A DNA stretch of 64,000 bases from an uncultured Acetatifactor sp. (GTDB taxonomy: Bacteria > Bacillota > Clostridia > Lachnospirales > Lachnospiraceae): assembly GCA_947595925.1 (NCBI GenBank), contig CANQEV010000005.1, positions 17,882-81,881 of the forward strand, in the 5' to 3' direction. The first letter of the stretch is position 1. Each line of letters begins with the position of its first letter. Below the pieces are notes generated by a model. That model made no database searches. It was given only the letters and a program-made list of their open reading frames with translations, and had not been told where the DNA came from. Positions 56,899 through 64,000 of the stretch are shown piece by piece. The translations under genes were made by a program, and so were the position numbers.

Positions 56899-57351
56899 AT
56901 GAATCAATCTGCTGCGGAAGAAATTTTAGAAAACAACGCCAAAGAGGACACAGCCGGGGAGCCGGAAGAACTCCTTACGATCACGGTCCACTGCGCGGAA
57001 GGCCCCTTCGTCCAGGGAAAGCACATGGCCGTCGCCATGGTCCCCTTCACCGGCGAGGCTTCCGGCCCCTATTTTCAGGGCAGGATCACGGGCACCGGCA
57101 CGGACACTCAGAGGATCGGCGAAAATGATTCTTTCCGACTTTCCGCCAGGTACATGCTGGAAGGGCGGGATCACACGGGCAAAGACTGCCGTATCTTCAT
57201 CGAAAACAACGGCTCCTCCATGGACCACTGTATCCCTTCCATCGTCACCGACAGCGACGCCCTCTCTTCCTGGGAGGAAGAAACGCTTTTCTCCCGGGTG
57301 GAAGGCTGGGAGGACGGCGTAAAAGTACACATCTATCGGAAGGTAAATTGA
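56899..57351 (+). CDS. DUF3237 family protein
   Basis: GPYFQGRITGTGTDTQRI...SARYMLEGRDHTGKDCRIFIENNG. Confidence 0.7.
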   Translation: MNQSAAEEILENNAKEDTAGEPEELLTITVHCAEGPFVQGKHMAVAMVPFTGEASGPYFQGRITGTGTDTQRIGENDSFRLSARYMLEGRDHTGKDCRIFIENNGSSMDHCIPSIVTDSDALSSWEEETLFSRVEGWEDGVKVHIYRKVN

Positions 57352-57535
57352 CATTATCCGGCAGATTCCCACATATAGGAAGCAGCCGATTGGAATTCCC
57401 ATGTAATCATCGGCTGCAAACTCTATGTATTCCATCACCAGACGCAATTTCCATGCATTTTTCACGAACACAGTTCATTCAATTTTATTTTTTTATGATA
57501 TAATCTCCTTACTGATTACTTAATTTTTTAAAATA

Positions 57536-57584
57536 AACAGTATATAACAGTTGACAACAGTTATATACTGTTATATACTGTTTA
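57536..57584 (+). promoter_or_regulatory. Promoter overlapping palindromic GntR-type operator
   Basis: TTGACA (57551-57556), 17 bp, TATACT (57574-57579); AACAGTATATAAC/GTTATATACTGTT plus an extra ATATACTGTT half-site. Confidence 0.8.
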
Positions 57585-57644
57585 CTGTACACGGGAACGA
57601 TTTTGTACAGCGCATACAAAATCCGAAAAGAAGGGCAGAATAAT

Positions 57645-58016
57645 ATGCATATTATCCTCAACAATTCATCTATGATCCCGGTCTACGAACAGCTGGTGGA
57701 CCGTATCAAGCGGGAGATCATCCTGGGAAACCTGAAGGAGGGGGAATGTCTTCCCTCCGTCAGGGCCTTTTCAAACGAGCTGAAGATCAGCGCCCTGACG
57801 GTAAAAAAGGCGTATGACAAGCTGGAAGAAGAAGGCTTTGTCGTGACGGTCCACGGGAAGGGCACCTATGTAGCCGCCGCCGACAGATCGTCGGCTCTGG
57901 AAGCGAGAAGGAAAGCCGTGGAGGAAGAATTTTCCCGGGCAGTCTCAAAGGCAAGATCCGTCGGGCTGAATAACGACGAGATCCGGGATATCGTTGAAAT
58001 TTTTTTGGAGGACTGA
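57645..58016 (+). CDS. GntR family (YtrA-type) transcriptional regulator
   Basis: MIPVYEQLVDRIKREIILGNLKEGECLPSVRAFSNELKISALTVKKAYDKLEEEGFVVTVHGKGTYVA. Confidence 0.93.
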   Translation: MHIILNNSSMIPVYEQLVDRIKREIILGNLKEGECLPSVRAFSNELKISALTVKKAYDKLEEEGFVVTVHGKGTYVAAADRSSALEARRKAVEEEFSRAVSKARSVGLNNDEIRDIVEIFLED

Positions 58017-58017
58017 C

Positions 58018-58869
58018 ATGATCGAAATTGAAAACTTAAAAAAGAGCTACGGAGATTTTACGCTGGATATCTCCCTAAAGGTTTCCGACGGCTCCGTGAC
58101 CGGACTGATCGGAAAGAACGGCGCAGGAAAAAGTACCGTCATGAAAGCTATTCTGGGACTGATCCGGCCGGACAGCGGGACCGTAAGAGTCCTGGGAAAG
58201 GAGGCCCGGAGCCTTACCGCAAAGGACAAAGAGGCCCTGGGGACCGCCCTGGCCGACTCCGGGTTCAGCCAATATCTCAGGGTGGAAGAAGTGATCCATA
58301 TCCTGCGGAATATGTATCCCGCCTTTGACGAAGAAGCCTTTCGCAGGCAGTGTCAAACACTGGAACTCCCCCTGAATAAACAGATCAAGGAGTTTTCCAC
58401 CGGTATGCGGGCAAAGTTCCGGGTGCTGACAGCCATAAGCCATAACGCCAAGCTCCTGATCCTGGACGAACCCACCGCCGGACTGGACATCCTGGCGAGA
58501 AACGAGATCCTGAACATGCTCCGCTCTTACCTGGAGGCAGATCCGGGCCGCTCCATCCTGATCAGTTCCCATATCTCTTCCGACCTGGAGGGCCTGTGCG
58601 ACGACCTCTATATGATCGACAAGGGAAAGCTCCTTCTCCATGAGGATACGGACCGCATCCTTGGGAACTACGGCATAATCAAGCTGAGCGAGAGCGACTA
58701 CGGGCGGCTGGACAGAGAACACCTGATCGCCGCAAAAAGGGAGAGTTTCGGCTATACCTGCCTGACCAATGAGAAACAGTACTATCTGGACAATTACCCG
58801 CACATCATAGTGGAAAACGGCAGCATCGATTCCGTGATGCTCCTGTTGTTAGGAGGAAAAGAAGAATGA
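58018..58869 (+). CDS. ABC transporter ATP-binding protein
   Basis: GLIGKNGAGKSTVMKAILGL, EFSTGMRAKFRVLTAISHNAKLLILDEPTAGLD. Confidence 0.95.
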   Translation: MIEIENLKKSYGDFTLDISLKVSDGSVTGLIGKNGAGKSTVMKAILGLIRPDSGTVRVLGKEARSLTAKDKEALGTALADSGFSQYLRVEEVIHILRNMYPAFDEEAFRRQCQTLELPLNKQIKEFSTGMRAKFRVLTAISHNAKLLILDEPTAGLDILARNEILNMLRSYLEADPGRSILISSHISSDLEGLCDDLYMIDKGKLLLHEDTDRILGNYGIIKLSESDYGRLDREHLIAAKRESFGYTCLTNEKQYYLDNYPHIIVENGSIDSVMLLLLGGKEE

Positions 58870-59519
58870 AAGGATTGCTGATAAAGGACTATCATCTGAT
58901 AACGCAGAAAAAGAGTGCCATGATCTATTACATTTTTATCGCCATACTGTTCAGCTTTGCTATTAACGGCTTTATGGCCACAGCCTATCTGACGATGCTG
59001 GGCGGGTTTTTATCCTTCAACACGCTTGCCTATGACGAAGCCGAAAACGGTTATCCCTTTCTGATGTCGCTGCCTGTCACCGCAAAGACCTATGCCATCG
59101 AAAAGCATCTCTTTTCCGCTTTGCTCCTGGGGCTCTTCTGGATCTGCTCAGTGACCCTTCAGGGTATTTTTACGGCGGTGCGCCAGGGCCCGGGACAGTT
59201 TCTCTCGGAGACGGCCTCGTATTCTATCTATATCCCCATATTTTATACCCTGATTTCCATAATGATCCCCATCGAATTAAAATTCGGCCTTGAAAAAAGC
59301 CGGATTGTCCTGCTGGTGTTCACAGGCGGCCTTATGGCTATTTTCTTCATAGGCGCCAGCATCATAGGTTCCCTGCCGTCAGATCTGAGCGACTTGCTGC
59401 CCAATTTGTCGGATATTCCTTCCTCCCTGATCGTAGCCGCCCTGCTGCTCCTGGACGTGATCATTATCGCTGTCTGCATAGCCTGCAGCATCCATATCAT
59501 GGAACACAAGGAGTACTGA
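58866..59519 (+). CDS. ABC-2 type transporter permease
   Basis: Multi-TM protein; ATGA-type overlap with ATPase gene; LIKDYHLITQKKS N-terminus. Confidence 0.85.
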   Translation: MKGLLIKDYHLITQKKSAMIYYIFIAILFSFAINGFMATAYLTMLGGFLSFNTLAYDEAENGYPFLMSLPVTAKTYAIEKHLFSALLLGLFWICSVTLQGIFTAVRQGPGQFLSETASYSIYIPIFYTLISIMIPIELKFGLEKSRIVLLVFTGGLMAIFFIGASIIGSLPSDLSDLLPNLSDIPSSLIVAALLLLDVIIIAVCIACSIHIMEHKEY

Positions 59520-59606
59520 ATCTTTTCAAAAAATACGAATCTTTTATAAAAGGGACCCGGCATCGCCGCGGTCCCTTGTTTCTGCAAAAACTGCCCCCCT
59601 TCCCAT

Positions 59607-60026
59607 CTAACCATGGATCATGTGATAGAGATTTCCGCCAAAATCATGGAACATATCCATCCAGTGCGGCAAAACAGCGCCCAAAACTCCAAGAAGGACC
59701 AAAATCCCTATTGCCGCGCCTATCTTTCTGATAAGTTTTTCCCGTCTGCCGTTCCGTGCGGCATACTGCTCATTCAGGATCTCCAATTGCTGCGCCACGG
59801 CTTCTATATCTGCTTTGCCATCCTGTTCCGGCATCTTGCCGTCCAACAGCTCGCTTACCGGTACTTCGAAAACCTCCGCGATGTTCTTTAGCATTTCCGC
59901 GTCCGGCACCGATAACTCTTTTTCCCACTTGGAGATCGTCTGGCGGACTACATTGAGTTTTCCTGCCAGAACCTCCTGCGAATATCCCTTTTTCTTTCTC
60001 AAGGCCTGAATCTTTGTTCCTAACAT
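59607..60026 (-). CDS. XRE family helix-turn-helix regulator with TM C-terminus
   Basis: LGTKIQALRKKKGYSQEVLAGKLNVVRQTISKWEKELSVPDAEMLKNIAEVFEVPVSELL. Confidence 0.93.
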   Translation of the reverse strand: MLGTKIQALRKKKGYSQEVLAGKLNVVRQTISKWEKELSVPDAEMLKNIAEVFEVPVSELLDGKMPEQDGKADIEAVAQQLEILNEQYAARNGRREKLIRKIGAAIGILVLLGVLGAVLPHWMDMFHDFGGNLYHMIHG

Positions 60027-60177
60027 TTTCTTGCTCCTTTGCGGTTGTTTTTGATATGCTTATCCTATGATAAACACTGCATTGCCGCAAGCAACGGATG
60101 TTAACATCGTCAGAACACGCGGTAAATTCCCTGCTTTTGAGAAATTTATATTTGATACATATGGCCTGGAAAGCCTC

Positions 60178-60606
60178 TTATTCCTTTTCTTTCTTAAAGA
60201 CAAAAAACTTGCTGATCACATAATTGCCGATCATGACCAGTACGGAGACAAAGATCTTGGAAAACGCCTCGTTGATCTTCATGACATTGACCATGAGGAC
60301 CATCATCACGGAGTCCAGCACCCATGTGGCGACACGGCCGCCGGCAAACTGAGAAAACTCCTTCAGCATATCCGGCTCATGGCTCTTGAATACCCAGATC
60401 CGGTTCATAAAATAACCCGCCACAACGCCGACCACCCAGGAAATGATGCTCAGGACGATGTTCTGCCAGACGACCTGGGCGTCCAGGATCGTGTAGGCGC
60501 AGAGAAACCACGCCCCCCAGGAGACGATCGTGTTGATCACGCCTACGATCAGGTAAACGATGATCTCCTCGTATTTTTTCATTAAGGATCTGATTTTTTC
60601 TATCAA
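60178..60606 (-). CDS. GtrA family protein (probable TTG start)
   Basis: KKYEEIIVYLIVGVINTIVSWGAWFLCAYTILDAQVVWQNIVLSIISWVVGVVAGYFMNRIWVF; AGAGGT SD upstream of TTG. Confidence 0.8.
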   Translation of the reverse strand: MIEKIRSLMKKYEEIIVYLIVGVINTIVSWGAWFLCAYTILDAQVVWQNIVLSIISWVVGVVAGYFMNRIWVFKSHEPDMLKEFSQFAGGRVATWVLDSVMMVLMVNVMKINEAFSKIFVSVLVMIGNYVISKFFVFKKEKE

Positions 60607-60725
60607 AATGTTACCTCTTTTTCTTATATATATCCAACCCAACCGTTCAGCCGCCCTCTTAAAATCCCTTTCCAAACAGGAATCGCTGAACAATCCATAT
60701 AGCACTCATCCATGGACAACAGCCC

Positions 60726-61154
60726 TTAGAATCCCGCTCCAAACAGGAAATGCTGAACCGCCACGCTGACCGCCACGATCACGACCAACAACAGGATCGT
60801 CAGCGCCCAGTATCCCTTCCGGGGGTAACCGAAACGCTTTAACGCCCCGGATATCTTAAAAAACAGCATTCCGTAGAAAACAATAAACGGCAGGGTGGCA
60901 ATCATCAGGACGCTGTATGTAAAAATCGCGAGGATCAGGATGATCACCATGGCGGAACCCCACATCTTCATGAGCTCTGACTTCGGGTAATCCCCCTCCT
61001 TCTCCCCGACCTCCTGGTCAATGCGGGTCACCATATGGCTCATGCTGATAAAATTCCACATGAACCCAACGGATATCCTTTCTTTCTTTTTCAATTCTTC
61101 GTCAATATCGTCGCCCCATCTGGAATTCATCCCTTTTTCCTCCCTTGCTGACAA
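60726..61154 (-). CDS. Hypothetical membrane protein
   Basis: Two or three TM segments, MVIILILAIFTYSVLMIATLPFIVFYGMLFF; no confident family. Confidence 0.6.
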   Translation of the reverse strand: MSAREEKGMNSRWGDDIDEELKKKERISVGFMWNFISMSHMVTRIDQEVGEKEGDYPKSELMKMWGSAMVIILILAIFTYSVLMIATLPFIVFYGMLFFKISGALKRFGYPRKGYWALTILLLVVIVAVSVAVQHFLFGAGF

Positions 61155-61411
61155 ACCTTTCCCTTTTTACATTGTTCCCATTCCGGCGATAAATCCCTGC
61201 CGCCTGACTGCTTCCCGCCGGTCATTCTTCCGCCTTGGAAAAACGCTCTTATTTACTCCGGCGAATCCTCTCTACCGGGCTCTATCGATTCCGCCTTTGC
61301 AATGATTATTTTCATTTGGCCCCCGCTCCGTATCAGGACCTTCCCCTATTCTGCACTTTTCATTAGTATTCTTAATGTTTTGGAATGTTCTAGCATTTTC
61401 AACCTTTACAG

Positions 61412-62380
61412 TTACGGATTTACGATATTTCTCGCTTCCCCTCTCAGGAAGGAAGCGATATTCTCATACACGCCCTGCACGCATCTGGTCCTGGCCTCCA
61501 CGCTGGCCCAGGCAAGATGAGGCGTGATGATCAAGCGGCTGCTGTCCTTGATCCGGCTCAAAGGGTTCGAGAGCTCCAACGGCTCCCTCTCCACCACGTC
61601 CAGACCCGCGGCCTGGATCCAGCCCTCCGTCAGGGCACGGTAGAGCGCCCGGTTGTCCACCACTGGCCCCCTCGCCACGTTGATCAGGATCGCGGAGCGC
61701 TTCATCTTAGAAAGCGCCTGCTCATCGATAAAATTCCGGGACAGGTCGCTCAGGGGACAGTGCAGGGATAAAAAGTCGCTCTCCCTGAGCAGCGTTTCCT
61801 TATCCACCCGGGGATATTCCGTGCAGGCGCTCTTACCCGTGACCGAGTGAAAGATCACCTTACATCCGAAAGCCGTGGCCAGCTTCGCCACCCTTTTTCC
61901 GATATGCCCCATGCCGACGATCCCCCAGGTCTTCCCCTCCAGCTCATAAAACGGGATGTCGAAATTGGAAAACCGATCCTGGGCGCTGTATGCGCCGGAT
62001 TTTACATACTCATCGTAATGAAAGAGCTTCTGGGACAGGGCAAGGGCAAGCGTCAGCGTATGCTGGGCCACCATCCCGGTAGAGTAGTCCACCACATTGC
62101 GCACCTGAATCCCCCGGGAACTGCAGTACTCCAGATCACAGGTGTCAAAGCCGGTGGCCAGTTCACAGATCAGCTTTAGATTCGGGCAGTCTTTCAGCGT
62201 TTCCTCCCTCATGGGAGCCTTATTGCAGATGACGATGTCCGCGTCACCCACTCTCTCCGCCGTCTCCGCCGCCGTGACGGTATTGGGGTAGATCACTACC
62301 TCCCCGAACTCCCGGAAGCAGTCCACGGAGATGTCCGTACCCGCGCTGTTCCTCTCCAACATTACAATCTTCATAGCCAT
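61412..62380 (-). CDS. D-isomer specific 2-hydroxyacid dehydrogenase
   Basis: KTWGIVGMGHIGKRVAKLATAFGCKVI, LHCPLSDLSRNFIDEQALSKMKRSAILINVARGPVVDNRALYRAL. Confidence 0.94.
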   Translation of the reverse strand: MAMKIVMLERNSAGTDISVDCFREFGEVVIYPNTVTAAETAERVGDADIVICNKAPMREETLKDCPNLKLICELATGFDTCDLEYCSSRGIQVRNVVDYSTGMVAQHTLTLALALSQKLFHYDEYVKSGAYSAQDRFSNFDIPFYELEGKTWGIVGMGHIGKRVAKLATAFGCKVIFHSVTGKSACTEYPRVDKETLLRESDFLSLHCPLSDLSRNFIDEQALSKMKRSAILINVARGPVVDNRALYRALTEGWIQAAGLDVVEREPLELSNPLSRIKDSSRLIITPHLAWASVEARTRCVQGVYENIASFLRGEARNIVNP

Positions 62381-62574
62381 GCCTCCAGGCGTCCATAAAC
62401 CGGACGCGTCGTCATATTCATGATAATTCCCTTTTCGTATTCTGTCAACTCCCCTCCGGGGCCAGGTTTACCGCCTCCGATGCCGGATTTACCGCCGCAC
62501 AGGAAAAAGACAGAGGCGCAGCCACCGCCGCGCCCCGCTATGATGCCTGATTTCATCGAAACCTGTTCAGCCGC

Positions 62575-63708
62575 TTAAACCGACTCCAGCCGGACAACCA
62601 GCTCTTCTATCCTGTCCAGCGTCAGTCTGGCTCCCACGATATTGCTCTGTACCTCCGCTTCTGTACTGTCCGAAACGCCGGCGGCCGCTTCCTCCATCTG
62701 TCGTTCCTTATCTGCGATCCAAAGCCTCTGTTCTTCCGTAAGTTGCTCCATCTCCTTCGCCGGAAGCACCCGTTTGAACAGATCCCACAAACTATTCAGA
62801 GTGGCGTCGCAATACATGAAGCTCTCGCTGGCCATAGAGGCGCGTTTTTCTCCGTCGGATTCCTGCTCCAGCCCGGCAAGCGATTCCGCCACAGACTTCT
62901 GCAGATCGGGCAGCCATTCCAGAAACTCTTCTACATCATCCCAGCCGGAAAAACACTCTCCCATGGCCTCATTGCAGAGAGCCACGCAGGGAAGCTCCTC
63001 CAGCCACTCGCCGGTTCCCCAATCGTACAGGACATCACGAAGCCATGACCTGCATTCTTCCGAGAGAGCCTCCGCAGGCGTCCCCGGAAGATAGAACAGG
63101 ATATTTTCCGCGTCCTCCAGACCATAGGCATCTGTATATTGATACAGGGTGCCGTCGACGATCTCCTTCGTATCCGGCTCATTCTCGTACTGTATTTCGA
63201 CGATCGTGGTCTGATAGGTGAAATCATCCACCTTTTTCAATTCCCCGAACCGTCCTGAAAACGCGCAGAAATATACGGTGCCGTTAGGATGATCTTCTCC
63301 TGTGTCTCCCATATCGGAATCATGATATATCCCGTCAAAGCTGCCGTCGGCGTACACCACCATATCCGTGCTCCAGGCTCCGGCGCCGCTTGAAAAGGTA
63401 AAAGAAAACCGCCCCAGCTGACTATAAGAAAATGCCGCATCCTCTGCCGCGGACGTCCCCTGTTCCTCCGTGGTATCCTGCTGAATTTCCGGCTCCGATG
63501 TCTGCTGATCCTCTTTAGACTGCTGAGTATCTTCCGGCTCCTGGGTCTGCCGGTCTTCTTCGGGCTGCCGGGTATCTCCTGTTTCCCCGCCTGCAATCGT
63601 GCTCACAGAACTTTCTCCTTCGCCGGAGCCTTCCGTCCCCTGGCAGCTGCACAGGCTGACACAGACAAGTACCGCCCATACAGCGGTCAAAATCTTTCTT
63701 TTTTTCAT
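62575..63708 (-). CDS. Lipoprotein with LprI/DUF1311-like C-terminal domain
   Basis: VLVCVSLCSCQGTEGS lipobox; C-terminal CDATLNSLWDLFKRVLPAKEMEQLTEEQRLWIADKERQMEEAAAG. Confidence 0.8.
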   Translation of the reverse strand: MKKRKILTAVWAVLVCVSLCSCQGTEGSGEGESSVSTIAGGETGDTRQPEEDRQTQEPEDTQQSKEDQQTSEPEIQQDTTEEQGTSAAEDAAFSYSQLGRFSFTFSSGAGAWSTDMVVYADGSFDGIYHDSDMGDTGEDHPNGTVYFCAFSGRFGELKKVDDFTYQTTIVEIQYENEPDTKEIVDGTLYQYTDAYGLEDAENILFYLPGTPAEALSEECRSWLRDVLYDWGTGEWLEELPCVALCNEAMGECFSGWDDVEEFLEWLPDLQKSVAESLAGLEQESDGEKRASMASESFMYCDATLNSLWDLFKRVLPAKEMEQLTEEQRLWIADKERQMEEAAAGVSDSTEAEVQSNIVGARLTLDRIEELVVRLESV

Positions 63709-64000
63709 ATTCTCCTCTTCTCCTACCTGTCAGGAACTTAAATTTACGAATTGTTTCAGTGTCATTATGCCACGCAGCCGCCGAGATATCAATCCCTGAT
63801 TTCATTGCTCTGTAAAATACCTCTGTAAAAATGATACCTTTTCACATATCGTTTCCACGGACACAAATGGATAATCCCGCGGCGACGAGCAGGCGGAGGA
63901 CGAAACCATTCGATCAACCGTCTTAGTTAGTGTAAAATTATAGTTGGCAAAATAAAAGGAAGAGGCCGAAACCTCTTCCCAATCACACAGTTTTTCTTTA

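Overview
This is a 64 kb chromosomal window from a Firmicute, probably a Lachnospiraceae/Clostridia-type bacterium. Lineage is inferred from gene content and style only. The centrepiece is an apparently complete type II-A CRISPR-Cas9 locus at about 17.88-26.97 kb. It has a 44-repeat/43-spacer array, csn2, cas2, cas1 and a 1363-aa cas9 (all on the minus strand), plus a divergent plus-strand tracrRNA whose anti-repeat, bulge, nexus, hairpin and terminator can be read directly. An unusual detail is that csn2 has no separate 3' leader. The last leader bases (ATTTGAG, the type II-A leader-anchoring motif) are inside the csn2 reading frame, and the csn2 stop codon lies inside the first CRISPR repeat. 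Next to it is a five-gene overlapping operon (MoxR-type AAA ATPase, DUF5682, VWA, SWIM, DUF4132) resembling the E. coli yehL-M-P-Q/yehI set. Further on are two ECF sigma-factor modules. One partner gene encodes an apparent anti-sigma-like N-terminus, a TM segment and an extracytoplasmic serpin, which is the best candidate for an undescribed signalling system. Other content includes a NiCo riboswitch upstream of a CDF metal exporter, a Fur-family regulator with a heavy-metal exporter, two tRNAs (Lys, Pro), several glycoside hydrolases (GH27, GH5, GH2), a second (lipoprotein) serpin, a LacI-like sensor fused to GGDEF, luxS-mtnN, a GntR-ABC operon, and several intergenic repeats and structured elements. 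All calls come from reading the sequence and the supplied ORF track. No database search was run.
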